In this document: one piece after another, positions 1 through 7,172 of the stretch
Numbering within the stretch: the first letter of the stretch is position 1
Layout: every line of letters starts with the position of its first letter
NCBI GenBank assembly: GCA_900757905.1
Contig: CAAEPN010000001.1
Coordinates: 1 to 25,486, forward strand
Reading direction: 5' to 3'
From: Clostridia bacterium
GTDB taxonomy: Bacteria; Bacillota; Clostridia; Oscillospirales; CAG-382
DNA length: 25,486 bases
Made by a program: the position numbers and the translations under genes
The notes under the pieces: model-generated
What the model saw: the letters and a program-made list of their open reading frames with translations, nothing else
What the model was told of the DNA's origin: nothing
Databases searched by the model: none

Positions 1-47
1 AACGTTTCTTGTGGTATTCTTAGTGTATCCAAGAAGGGAGCGGTATT

Positions 48-554
48 ATGGACGTAAAAAATGCCCGAAAAAAGCTCAATTGGTCGAGCGTGCTGCTTGC
101 AGCGTTTTTCATTCTCGTAGTTTTCGGCTTTTTTGCCGGAATTCGTCCGTGCGCGGTGGTTTCCGGTTCTATGGAACCGAATCTGCCAACCTGGAGTTTA
201 TGCTTTGTCGATACGAGAATTTCCTATGACGATATCAAAACCGGCGATATTGTGGTTTACATACGCCGCTCCGATGAAAAGCGTATCATTCACCGTGTCA
301 TCGACATTCAACCGGAGGGCATGGTTACCAAAGGCGACGCCAACTCCGTTTCGGATGGGCTAAGCGTCGGACGTGATAATTTGTACGGCAAAAGCCTGTT
401 CCACATTCCATATCTCGGATATATAAATCGTTTTACACAGAATCTGCTTATAAAAGCGCTCGTTATTCTGGCGATTGCCGCATTGGTTGTCCTTGATATC
501 GCATCCGAGGTTAAAGAAAGACGTGTGCAAAAGAAAGCCGATTCAGAAGAATAA
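48..554 (+). CDS. SipW-type signal peptidase I (S26B, Ser-His)
   Basis: This 168-residue protein is a membrane serine peptidase that would cleave signal peptides outside the membrane. An N-terminal membrane helix (about 12-31) is followed by the catalytic box SGSMEP, with Ser41 as nucleophile. The second conserved box carries His82 (IIHRV) where bacterial type I peptidases have Lys, which marks the ER/archaeal-like SipW subgroup. A KGDAN box (95-99) and a second membrane helix (about 133-150) complete the family layout. The ATG has an AGAAGGGAG ribosome binding site about 8 bases upstream. In Bacillus, SipW acts on a few biofilm proteins encoded beside it; no such substrate lies directly downstream here, so the target is unknown. 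It is the first gene of a plus-strand cluster. The upstream gene lies outside the window. Confidence 0.88.
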   Translation: MDVKNARKKLNWSSVLLAAFFILVVFGFFAGIRPCAVVSGSMEPNLPTWSLCFVDTRISYDDIKTGDIVVYIRRSDEKRIIHRVIDIQPEGMVTKGDANSVSDGLSVGRDNLYGKSLFHIPYLGYINRFTQNLLIKALVILAIAALVVLDIASEVKERRVQKKADSEE

Positions 555-600
555 CGCTTTATTTGCAGATTGCGCACGCATAAAATATTAGGAGTATTGA

Positions 601-1200
601 ATGAAAAAACTCGTTATATATGTCCATGGGAAAGGCGGCTCGGCTGAAGAAGCCGAACACTATAAAGCCTTGTTCCCGGACTGTCAGGTGATCGGATTCG
701 ATTATCGTTCGCAGACGCCGTGGGAAGCAAAGGAAGAATTTACGCGTTTCTTTGCCGAACAACGGACGCATTGCGATTCTCTCACGTTGATCGCAAACAG
801 TATCGGCGCTTTTTTCTCGTTGATGTCATTATCAGAGACATATGTAGACTTTGCGTATCTCATTTCACCGGTTGCAGATATGGAAAAACTGATTCTTAAC
901 ATGATGACATGGGCAAATGTGACTGAAAAAGAACTTGCGGAAAAATCGGAAATTGCCACAAATTTCGGCGAAACACTGTCATGGAAATATCTATGTTATG
1001 TACGTGAACATCCGATTACATGGCACGTTCCGACCCGAATCCTATACGGTGACAAAGATAATTTAACCTCATTGGAAACCATATCCGCTTTTGCAAAACA
1101 GCATGACGTAGAGCTTACTGTTATGCCGGACGGTGAGCATTGGTTCCATACAGAAGAGCAAATGCGCTTTTTAGATGATTGGATAGCACAAAATAAATGA
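601..1200 (+). CDS. Small alpha/beta hydrolase
   Basis: This 199-residue cytoplasmic protein has the alpha/beta hydrolase layout. The first strand ends in the oxyanion-type box VHGKGGS (8-14). The nucleophile elbow is ANSIGA with Ser67, where the first small residue is Ala instead of Gly. An acid is available at YGDKDN (Asp151 or Asp153) and a histidine at GEHWFH (His180 or His183). There is no signal peptide. The ATG is preceded by TAGGAGTATTGA. It overlaps the next gene by four bases (ATGA), so the two are probably translationally coupled. The substrate cannot be told from sequence; small esterases and serine aminopeptidase-like hydrolases share this plan. Confidence 0.8.
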   Translation: MKKLVIYVHGKGGSAEEAEHYKALFPDCQVIGFDYRSQTPWEAKEEFTRFFAEQRTHCDSLTLIANSIGAFFSLMSLSETYVDFAYLISPVADMEKLILNMMTWANVTEKELAEKSEIATNFGETLSWKYLCYVREHPITWHVPTRILYGDKDNLTSLETISAFAKQHDVELTVMPDGEHWFHTEEQMRFLDDWIAQNK

Positions 1201-1709
1201 AGAAGTACTTCGCCAATTTAATTACATGTACCCGTATTGTCGGCAGCATTTTAATGATATTCTTGCCGGTACACTCTATGTGGTTCTATACTATTTATCT
1301 TGCTTGCGGTTTAAGTGATATGGCGGATGGCGCGGTAGCCAGAATGACTAAGAGTCAAAGCGCGTTCGATGCAAAACTGGATACGGTGTCTGATTTTGTG
1401 TTTGTCGCGGTATCTTTGGCAAAGTTTTTGCCGCTCTTTCATTTTCCGGCATGGCTGTTAGTTTGGATAGGCGCGGTAAGTATTATCAAAGTGACAAATG
1501 TTGCAATAGAGTTTATTTCGCACAAAAGGTTGCTGTCTGCCCACACAGTCATGAACAAACTCACGGGACTGTGCCTGTTTCTTTTGCCGTTTGCGCTGCG
1601 TTTTACTAAATTAAAATACAGTTCTGTAATCGTGTGCGCCCTTGCAACGGTCGCAGCTGTAGTAGAATGGTATTCTATCAAAACAAACCATCCGGCAGAG
1701 CAATATTAA
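1197..1709 (+). CDS. CDP-alcohol phosphatidyltransferase family protein
   Basis: This 170-residue integral membrane protein belongs to the family that transfers a phosphatidyl group from CDP-diacylglycerol to an alcohol in phospholipid synthesis. The signature is visible at 41-66: Asp41, Asp44-Gly45, Ala48-Arg49, Asp62 and Asp66. The second conserved Gly of the motif, expected at 58, is Asp (FDAKLD). Several hydrophobic helices follow. It starts inside the stop codon of the hydrolase gene (ATGA overlap). It could make phosphatidylglycerol phosphate or another phospholipid; the acceptor alcohol cannot be assigned. It is shorter than typical PgsA or PssA proteins, and the Gly-to-Asp change makes full activity uncertain. 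Confidence 0.82.
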   Translation: MKKYFANLITCTRIVGSILMIFLPVHSMWFYTIYLACGLSDMADGAVARMTKSQSAFDAKLDTVSDFVFVAVSLAKFLPLFHFPAWLLVWIGAVSIIKVTNVAIEFISHKRLLSAHTVMNKLTGLCLFLLPFALRFTKLKYSSVIVCALATVAAVVEWYSIKTNHPAEQY

Positions 1710-1725
1710 GAAAGGAAAAACAACG

Positions 1726-2244
1726 TTGCAGCTTGAAACGGAACGCCTTGTTTTACGCGAAATGACGCTTAAGGATTTTGACGCGCTGTATGCAGTGCTT
1801 GCCGATTCCGATATTATGCAGCACTATCCGTACACCTTTGACAAAGCGCGGGTACAAAACTGGATCAACAAAAACATTGAACGATACCGTGTGTTCGGCT
1901 TCGGCTTGTGGGCGGTCTGTCTGAAATCCACGGACGAGATGATAGGGGATTGCGGTTTGACGATGCAGAAGATAAACGGCGTTATTTTGCCGGAGATCGG
2001 CTATCATATCGCCAAGGCACACCAACGCCATGGCTATGCCAAAGAAGCCGCATGCGCTGTCCGTGATTGGACATTTGCACATACGCCGTTTGGCATGGTG
2101 TATTCCTATATGAAAAAGTCCAATCTTCCGTCCTCTTCTACTGCACGGGCAAACGGAATGACCTTGCTTGACGAGTTTACCGATGACGAAGGAGAGCAAA
2201 CGGTCGTATATGGAATCAGTCGGGCAGAATGCTGTCGGAAATAA
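1726..2244 (+). CDS. GNAT N-acetyltransferase (RimJ/RimL-like)
   Basis: This 172-residue acetyl-CoA-dependent N-acetyltransferase opens with LETERLVLREM, typical of the RimJ/RimL-type GNAT group. The acetyl-CoA pyrophosphate loop is at QRHGYAKEA after the strand ILPEIGYHI. The C-terminal NLPSSSTARANGM segment matches the family's conserved Asn-x-x-Ser helix. The start is TTG, with AAGAAAGGA about 10 bases upstream and no better in-frame ATG near the N-terminal motif. It follows the phosphatidyltransferase gene by 16 bases and is the last gene before a strong terminator. The substrate is unknown: these enzymes modify ribosomal protein N-termini, small amines or antibiotics. Confidence 0.87.
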   Translation: MQLETERLVLREMTLKDFDALYAVLADSDIMQHYPYTFDKARVQNWINKNIERYRVFGFGLWAVCLKSTDEMIGDCGLTMQKINGVILPEIGYHIAKAHQRHGYAKEAACAVRDWTFAHTPFGMVYSYMKKSNLPSSSTARANGMTLLDEFTDDEGEQTVVYGISRAECCRK

Positions 2245-2259
2245 TGTTTTGCTATGTTT

Positions 2260-2302
2260 AAAGCCGGAGTTTGCAAAGGTATACTTTACAAACTCCGGCT
2301 TT
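2260..2302 (+). terminator. Intrinsic terminator after the GNAT gene
   Basis: A perfect 14-bp stem (AAAGCCGGAGTTTG and its complement, 2260-2273 with 2289-2302) encloses a 15-base loop and is followed by a short T-rich run. It lies 15 bases after the GNAT stop codon. The opposite strand can form the same stem after the convergent 76-residue gene, so it may act in both directions, but the T-tract is better on the plus strand. Confidence 0.85.
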
Positions 2303-2307
2303 TGGGT

Positions 2308-2538
2308 TTAATCGGGCAAGGTATGCACGGTAAGCTGCTGTACAATATTTATCATTTCTTTTTTACTTGACGCACTTTTGGCAAGGTCAATAACTTCCCG
2401 CTTTTTGTCCTCCGGCAGATTGGTAAAGACTGTCATCGCAGCCGCATTTTGGCAAAACGCCGCCGCAAGACCCTGCGGAAGGTCCGAAAATTCGCTTGTC
2501 GCTCCGGCAGGAAGCGTGCCATTTGTATGCTTTTTCAT
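2308..2538 (-). CDS. Small conserved-looking protein, function unknown
   Basis: This 76-residue protein has the central pattern LPQGLAAAFCQNAAAMTVF followed by LPEDKKREVIDLAKSASSKKEM. It resembles a short cytoplasmic protein I recall in many Clostridia (LPMGFGMALAQNEAAM-type), whose role is not known to me. There is no signal peptide or membrane segment, and the second half is predicted helical and charged. The ATG lies only a few bases after the hairpin that follows coaD. The only upstream ribosome binding sequence is a weak GGTGA located in the 3' arm of that hairpin. It would be the last gene of the uvrC-rsmD-coaD run and converges on the GNAT gene. Confidence 0.65.
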   Translation of the reverse strand: MKKHTNGTLPAGATSEFSDLPQGLAAAFCQNAAAMTVFTNLPEDKKREVIDLAKSASSKKEMINIVQQLTVHTLPD

Positions 2539-2541
2539 AAA

Positions 2542-2603
2542 AAAATCACCGTCCGAAAATAAGATAGGGGAGACTGCACTTATTTTTTGCGGACGGTGGT
2601 TTT
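2542..2603 (-). terminator. Stem-loop downstream of coaD
   Basis: Arms at 2590-2603 and 2542-2555 pair over 14 positions with one mismatch. The stem continues inward through the complementary AATAAG-type segments (2556-2563 with 2579-2586). On the minus strand the 3' arm is followed by seven T residues, as in an intrinsic terminator. The T-run abuts the ATG of the 76-residue gene, so termination must be incomplete or regulated if that gene is transcribed from upstream. Confidence 0.7.
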
Positions 2604-2624
2604 ATTATTCGTATTTTGCTTAAA

Positions 2625-3116
2625 TTAACTGTCTTGAAGAAACTTTTTAAGAAGCTGTGCGTTTGGTACTAAATCGTCAAAATTGCCGCCGGTCGCGGCA
2701 AGTGTCCGGACAAGCGTCGAGCTGAGTGCCGAGTAGCAGGGTGCACACGGCAATAGCAGTGTTTCCGCTTCAAAGCCGTATTTGCGACGGCATAATTCGC
2801 GATTATACTGTGCCATTTCCGTTTCATAGGCAAAATCTTTTTCGTTTCGCACACCTTTTATAAGAATCGGGCGGTCGTGCGACGCGATATAATCGATGAG
2901 CATGCCGTCATAGCCTTCGGCAAGTACGCCTGGGATATCCTTAATGGCGTCTTCAGCCAAGGCAAGCCGCTTTTGTGAGCAGAGAAGATAATTCTTGGCA
3001 TTATTATGTGCGACAAGCACCGTGACGCGGTCAAACATCTGTGCCGCGCGGCGAATCACATCAAGATGCCCGACCGTTATCGGGTCATAGCTGCCCGGAA
3101 CAAGCGCACTTCTCAT
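2625..3116 (-). CDS. coaD: Phosphopantetheine adenylyltransferase
   Basis: This 163-residue enzyme transfers AMP from ATP to 4'-phosphopantetheine, giving dephospho-CoA in coenzyme A synthesis. It carries the nucleotidyltransferase box TVGHLD near the N-terminus after the PGSYDP strand, the substrate-binding LIKGVRNEKDFAYE stretch, and a C-terminal LSSTLVR that matches the family's ISSTxVR. The length is normal. Its start codon overlaps the rsmD stop (ATGA), the common rsmD-coaD pairing of Firmicutes, so it is probably translationally coupled. It acts in the cytoplasm, usually as a hexamer in this family. Confidence 0.96.
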   Translation of the reverse strand: MRSALVPGSYDPITVGHLDVIRRAAQMFDRVTVLVAHNNAKNYLLCSQKRLALAEDAIKDIPGVLAEGYDGMLIDYIASHDRPILIKGVRNEKDFAYETEMAQYNRELCRRKYGFEAETLLLPCAPCYSALSSTLVRTLAATGGNFDDLVPNAQLLKKFLQDS

Positions 3117-3706
3117 ACTTCTTCCTCGGAAACACTTGTTTCGGTCGTTTCCGGCATTTCAAGCATGGTGATATATACGCGTCCATAGCGGTATTTGCGG
3201 CGGAATTTTAAGCCATATACATCTTCATCCTCGACAAAACGGTCAACGTCGGATTCACAGACTACAATAGCTCCGGGAGCTAAAATGCCGGCGCGCGACA
3301 CCTTTTTCAAAACCTCATCCTTTACGTCTTTTGCATACGGAGGGTCAAGGAAAACAAGGTCAAATTTCTCGCCCTTTGCGGCCGCTCCCTTTAGATATTC
3401 GCTGTAATCCATGCGGGAAATGCGGCATTGCTTCATAAGTCCCGTGTTTTTGGCATTATTTTTGATAATTTCTACCGCGCCGACATTGTCGTCGATCATG
3501 ACCGCGCTTTCCGCACCGCGGCTGAGCGCTTCCAACGCAAGCTGACCCGAACCGCTGAATAAGTCGAGTACACGTCTTCCGTCAAGCTCAAACTGAATGG
3601 CGCTGAATAAGCCTTCTTTAACACGTTCGGCGGTCGGACGGGTAATATCGTCGCCCGGAAGCGTTTCTAATACACGTCTGCGTGCCGTACCTGCAATAAT
3701 TCTCAT
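3113..3706 (-). CDS. rsmD: 16S rRNA (guanine-N2)-methyltransferase RsmD
   Basis: This protein methylates N2 of G966 (E. coli numbering) of 16S rRNA using S-adenosylmethionine. The N-terminus MRIIAGTARRR and the RPTAERVKEGLFSAI box are characteristic. The SAM-binding glycine-rich loop is LDLFSGSGQLALEALSRGA, and the catalytic box is VFLDPPYAKD. I chose the ATG at 3706 (197 residues) because GAAAGGAAAC sits just upstream. An in-frame ATG six codons earlier would add MKGNEN, which is not part of the family and would swallow that site. It lies about 30 bases after uvrC and overlaps coaD by four bases. Confidence 0.95.
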   Translation of the reverse strand: MRIIAGTARRRVLETLPGDDITRPTAERVKEGLFSAIQFELDGRRVLDLFSGSGQLALEALSRGAESAVMIDDNVGAVEIIKNNAKNTGLMKQCRISRMDYSEYLKGAAAKGEKFDLVFLDPPYAKDVKDEVLKKVSRAGILAPGAIVVCESDVDRFVEDEDVYGLKFRRKYRYGRVYITMLEMPETTETSVSEEEV

Positions 3707-3737
3707 ATTTTCGTTTCCTTTCAAGTAAAAGCGTAAT

Positions 3738-5573
3738 TTATTTTTCGTCTTTCAAATACTCTATAATTCCGGCCGCAATATCCGGTGTGATTCCTTTGAC
3801 GGCGCACAGCTCTTCAAGTGTTGCGCTTTTGAGCGCCGCTGTCGTTTTAAACGCTTCATAAAGCGCCTTGGCTTTGGCTTCTCCAACGCCTTTGACGTTG
3901 GTAAGCTCGGTTTTTTTCATGCGTTTGCGCCGCGCGGCGTCCATCTTGGAAAAGGTGAAGCGGTGAACCTCTTCTTGAATCTTATAAATGAAGTTGAAAA
4001 GGAGCGCATCCTTGGCAATGCTGATCTCATGCTCACCGTCCGTAATGGTACGCGTCTTGTGAAAGCTGTCTTTGACCATACCGAAGATCGGGATTGTAAC
4101 GCCGCATTCGAGAGCGGCTTGCTTAACGGTGGACACATGTCCGACGCCGCCGTCGAGTAATATTAAATCCGGTGCCACCGAAAGGGAAGATGTGTCGTCT
4201 TTGTCGGTCAAATGCGCAAAACGCCGCGTCAGTGCTTCGCGCATGGAAGCATAATCGTCCACACCGTCTGTGGTACGAATGGAAAATGCACGGTAATCGC
4301 TCTTTTTGAAGCGGCCGTTTTCTACGACGATCATACCGCAGTAGATGTCGCTGTCGCCGCTGTTGGAAATATCGTAGCTTTCGATGCGTTCCGGGACAAT
4401 CTCAAGCTCCAACGCAGTTGCCAAACGTATCAAAAGCGAGGCGTCGTTTTCGTCCTGACGCTCTTTGGTTCGTATCGCTTCGGCGGCATTCTGTACCGCC
4501 ATATCACACAATTCCTTGCTCTTGCCCTTTTGCGGCGTGTGAAGCTTAACGGCATGACCGCTGTTCTGCGTAAGGATCTCCGCTACCGCTTCGGACATTT
4601 CTTCGTCCAAAGGAAAAGAAAGGGAAATTTCACGCGGAATGATTTCGGGATTATGATAGTAGCGCAAGATAAGGTCGGAGAGCGTTTCAGAATCTGCAAT
4701 TTCGTCCACACCCATAAGAATAACGTTTTTATCGATGATAACTCCGTCACGGATGAGTAACACCGCCATGGCGCTGCGCGTTTCGGTTTCGCAGAAGCCG
4801 AAAATATCCTTGTCCGTTCCGGGCGTAGATTTGATCTTCTGATGTCCGGACAGCTTGGATAAGTTCTGAATGCTGTCACGGTATTTGGCGGCGGCCTCGA
4901 AACGCATTTGCTCGGAGGCGGCATACATTTTCTGTTCAAGCGATTTTTTTACAGCGGCGTAGTCGCCCTTTAAAAAGGTGTCGACGTCATCGAATACCGC
5001 AGCATAATCAGCTTCGGAGATCTTTCCGGTACAGGGCGCCATGCATTGGTCAATATGAAAATTAAGACATGGCCGTCCGGCGGCTTTTCCGTAGGACAGT
5101 TTGCGCTCACATACTGGAAGGCGGAAAATCTTCTGCACGGTCTTGATGATGTCGCGCGCGCTGACTGCCGAGGTGTAAGGCCCAAAATACTTGGCACGGT
5201 CGTCCTTTCGCTCGTATTCGGTTACAAGGCGCGGAAAGGACTCGTTTGTAATTTTGATATACGGATAGGATTTGCTGTCCTTTAACTTGATGTTGTATTT
5301 GGGCATATGCCGCTTGATAAGCTCGTTTTCCAATAACAGCGCCTCTGCCTCGGAACCGGTGACGATGGTTTCAAAATCCGCAATGTTGTTAACGAGCTTG
5401 CGAGTTTTGACATTCAAGCGTTCCGGCGCTTGAAAATAGCTGGAAACGCGGTTTTTCAAGCATTTGGATTTGCCTACATAAATGATGCTTCCTGCCGTGT
5501 TTTTCATCAAATACACGCCGGGCAGGTGAGGGAGAACCGAAAGCTTTTCGGCAATGGTTTTATTCTTTGGCAT
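3738..5573 (-). CDS. uvrC: Excinuclease ABC subunit C
   Basis: This 611-residue nuclease subunit cuts on both sides of a DNA lesion in the UvrABC nucleotide excision repair system. The N-terminal GIY-YIG domain is clear (LPGVYLMKN, then IIYVGKSKCLKNRVSSYF; about 13-90). A UVR motif for UvrB contact lies around 205-240. The RNase H-like C-terminal nuclease is seen in ESYDISN (about 400), LILLDGG and VKDSFHKTR (about 500). Two helix-hairpin-helix units end the protein. Four cysteines (155, 169, 177, 181) have the spacing reported for the iron-sulfur cluster of E. coli UvrC. The ATG has GAGGAAT just upstream. It heads uvrC-rsmD-coaD; no clear separate promoter is visible, so read-through from ptsH is possible. 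Confidence 0.97.
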   Translation of the reverse strand: MPKNKTIAEKLSVLPHLPGVYLMKNTAGSIIYVGKSKCLKNRVSSYFQAPERLNVKTRKLVNNIADFETIVTGSEAEALLLENELIKRHMPKYNIKLKDSKSYPYIKITNESFPRLVTEYERKDDRAKYFGPYTSAVSARDIIKTVQKIFRLPVCERKLSYGKAAGRPCLNFHIDQCMAPCTGKISEADYAAVFDDVDTFLKGDYAAVKKSLEQKMYAASEQMRFEAAAKYRDSIQNLSKLSGHQKIKSTPGTDKDIFGFCETETRSAMAVLLIRDGVIIDKNVILMGVDEIADSETLSDLILRYYHNPEIIPREISLSFPLDEEMSEAVAEILTQNSGHAVKLHTPQKGKSKELCDMAVQNAAEAIRTKERQDENDASLLIRLATALELEIVPERIESYDISNSGDSDIYCGMIVVENGRFKKSDYRAFSIRTTDGVDDYASMREALTRRFAHLTDKDDTSSLSVAPDLILLDGGVGHVSTVKQAALECGVTIPIFGMVKDSFHKTRTITDGEHEISIAKDALLFNFIYKIQEEVHRFTFSKMDAARRKRMKKTELTNVKGVGEAKAKALYEAFKTTAALKSATLEELCAVKGITPDIAAGIIEYLKDEK

Positions 5574-5593
5574 AATTCCTCTATAAACGACAA

Positions 5594-5621
5594 AAAGGAG
5601 TATTTTCCACGATACTCCTTT
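5594..5621 (-). terminator. Intrinsic terminator after ptsH
   Basis: A perfect 10-bp stem (AAAGGAGTAT and its complement) with an eight-base loop lies 27 bases beyond the ptsH stop. On the minus strand the stem ends in a run of five T. It separates ptsH from uvrC, whose ATG is about 20 bases further on. Confidence 0.8.
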
Positions 5622-5647
5622 GCCGAAACTAAATGTATACGAAAAAA

Positions 5648-5911
5648 TTACTTGGCAAGACCGGTTGCGATAAGTGCGGCAAGCTCGTTGACTGCGCTTT
5701 CTTCATCGGAACCGTCTGCGGTGATAATAATTTTCATATCCATGGAAATGCCGAGGGATAACACACCTAAAAGGCTCTTGGCATTCGCACGTCTGTCGCC
5801 GTTTTCGATCCAAACGGAGCTTTTGAAAGTATTTGCTTTCTGAATAAAGAGAGTAGCCGGTCTTGCATGCAGACCTTCCATATTCTTTACTACAACTTCC
5901 TTTGATAACAT
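5648..5911 (-). CDS. ptsH: Phosphocarrier protein HPr
   Basis: This 87-residue protein carries the phosphoryl group from enzyme I to sugar-specific EII proteins of the phosphotransferase system. His15 lies in GLHARPA, the site phosphorylated by enzyme I. Ser46 lies in NAKSLLGVLSLG, the site used by HPr kinase in Firmicutes for carbon catabolite control. Having His15 separates it from Crh, which has Gln there. The length is standard. GAAAGGGAAGA precedes the ATG. It is a single-gene unit between its own promoter and terminator. No ptsI or EII gene is in the window, so its partners are encoded elsewhere. Confidence 0.95.
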   Translation of the reverse strand: MLSKEVVVKNMEGLHARPATLFIQKANTFKSSVWIENGDRRANAKSLLGVLSLGISMDMKIIITADGSDEESAVNELAALIATGLAK

Positions 5912-5955
5912 ACTATCTTCCCTTTCAAATAAATGGATATCAAATTACAATTATC

Positions 5956-5984
5956 ATTATAACAAATCAATCGGAAAAAGTCAA
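5956..5984 (-). promoter_or_regulatory. SigA-type promoter of ptsH
   Basis: On the minus strand, TTGACT (5984-5979) and TATAAT (5961-5956) are separated by exactly 17 bases. The predicted start near 5949 gives a leader of about 38 bases before the ptsH ATG at 5911. Confidence 0.85.
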
Positions 5985-6013
5985 CACTAAACTATGAATT
6001 TTGGAATATTCCG

Positions 6014-6044
6014 AAAAAACCGCATTTTATACAAAAAATAGCGG
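6014..6044 (-). terminator. Terminator of the rimM-trmD/polysaccharide operon
   Basis: On the minus strand CCGC-T-ATTTT pairs with AAAAT-GCGG, with one bulged base and a six-base loop, followed directly by six T residues. It lies 26 bases beyond the stop of the last DUF4330 gene and just upstream of the ptsH promoter. Confidence 0.8.
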
Positions 6045-6069
6045 ATCATTCAAAAATAAATAGTACTAT

Positions 6070-6555
6070 TTACTGCTGGTTCTCAACTTCGTGCTCAAAA
6101 TCGGTAAGCTTGGCGGTAAAAGAGAAGGTTTCGGTGTACATATCCAAAATTTTTCCGAGATTCAGATAGGTGTTGTCGCCGATGTAGAAGCCGTTTTCGG
6201 AAATGTCGGCCGACAGGCGAACCGTGATCTTCATATGAATTTCCGACGGATACAGGTGAGCGGAAACCGTTCCGTCTGCGGAGGTAATCTCACGGCGAGA
6301 ATACGACGTTTCAATGGCGGTCACTTCGCCGCAATAGAGTGCTTTTTCGCTTAAATATACGGTGTCGCCGACCTTTAAGGCACTGGCATAGGCGAGATCT
6401 ATATCTGAGGTTTCTAGCGTATATTCCACAATTTGGTCTTTAACGGTGTCCGGTAACTGCTTGATGCTAAGCGTGCGGTATACCGCCGCAGCGATCACCA
6501 AAAGCAGCACCAACACGATGATAACATCGATAATGTTCGGTTTTTTCTTTTTCAT
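6070..6555 (-). CDS. DUF4330-like single-pass membrane protein (copy 2)
   Basis: This 161-residue protein has a short basic N-terminus (MKKKKPN), one membrane helix starting IIDVIIVLVLLLVIAAAV (about 8-26), and an extracytoplasmic beta-rich domain. The NIIDVIIVLVLLL opening and overall plan fit DUF4330, a family often found beside O-antigen-ligase genes in Clostridia; its role is not established. GAAGGAAAAC precedes the ATG. It follows a second protein of the same plan by 35 bases and is the last gene of the operon. I infer an accessory role in surface polysaccharide assembly from context alone. Confidence 0.78.
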   Translation of the reverse strand: MKKKKPNIIDVIIVLVLLLVIAAAVYRTLSIKQLPDTVKDQIVEYTLETSDIDLAYASALKVGDTVYLSEKALYCGEVTAIETSYSRREITSADGTVSAHLYPSEIHMKITVRLSADISENGFYIGDNTYLNLGKILDMYTETFSFTAKLTDFEHEVENQQ

Positions 6556-6590
6556 ATGTGTTTTCCTTCTTCAATCGTAGAGGTGGATCT

Positions 6591-7145
6591 TTACGCGGTT
6601 TGCGCTTCACCGGTTTCTTTGGTCTCTGTGCCCGTGTGCTCGGAAAGCGTGTCCGGTGTTGGCTTCTCGACCGGTGTTACGGATAGAATAGCGGCGTTCT
6701 CAAAAGAAAAGGGCAAGAGAATTTCGGGAGAAAGACCGGCGGATATAAGGTAATCGCCGATTCGATACCGATGGTCTGTATGGGTGCAAACCGCGTTTAC
6801 GCGCAAATATAACGTGTATTTGCCCGGGATACGTGTGTAGACAAAACGCCCGGTATCGGCTGAATAAACGGCCTTGTTTTGCTCGGATACCGAAATGTCG
6901 CGGATTTTTCCGAGCGTTGTTCCGGCTGCGTTTGCGGCGACAGAATCGCCGGCAGTGAGGCGGTTTATATCGCCTTCTGATACGCCGTCTACGCGTAAAA
7001 TGTAATTCACTTCGGCAAGCTCTTTAGAAAACATGTCGTTTACGATATAATTGGCTGCAAACGCAGCGATAACAAGCAGCGTGAGAAGAATCAGTATATC
7101 GATGACATTAAAACGGCGCTTTGCGGTATTGGTCGTATTGTTCAT
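6591..7145 (-). CDS. DUF4330-like single-pass membrane protein (copy 1)
   Basis: This 184-residue protein shares the plan of its downstream neighbour: a short basic cytoplasmic end (AKRRFN), the helix VIDILILLTLLVIAAFAANY, then an outside domain. That domain contains VNYILRVDGVSEGDINRLTAGDSV and the TLGKIRDISVSE loop, both similar in layout to the corresponding parts of copy 2. The C-terminal 30 residues are Thr/Glu/Pro-rich and probably disordered. AGAGGT lies about 8 bases before the ATG. It follows the O-antigen-ligase-like gene by 27 bases. The function is unknown; the pair looks like an old tandem duplication. Confidence 0.75.
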   Translation of the reverse strand: MNNTTNTAKRRFNVIDILILLTLLVIAAFAANYIVNDMFSKELAEVNYILRVDGVSEGDINRLTAGDSVAANAAGTTLGKIRDISVSEQNKAVYSADTGRFVYTRIPGKYTLYLRVNAVCTHTDHRYRIGDYLISAGLSPEILLPFSFENAAILSVTPVEKPTPDTLSEHTGTETKETGEAQTA

Positions 7146-7172
7146 TCGGATTACCTCTGAAAAAGATATTTC

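Noticed and set aside
1..47. Possible end of an upstream gene
   Set aside because: Two frames reach a stop here (TAG at 21-23, TAA at 55-57), but the stretch is too short to choose between them or to support any product.
4212..4760. 182-codon open frame antisense to uvrC
   Set aside because: It lies wholly inside a well-supported gene, has no ribosome binding site or recognisable motif, and reflects the codon bias of the opposite strand.
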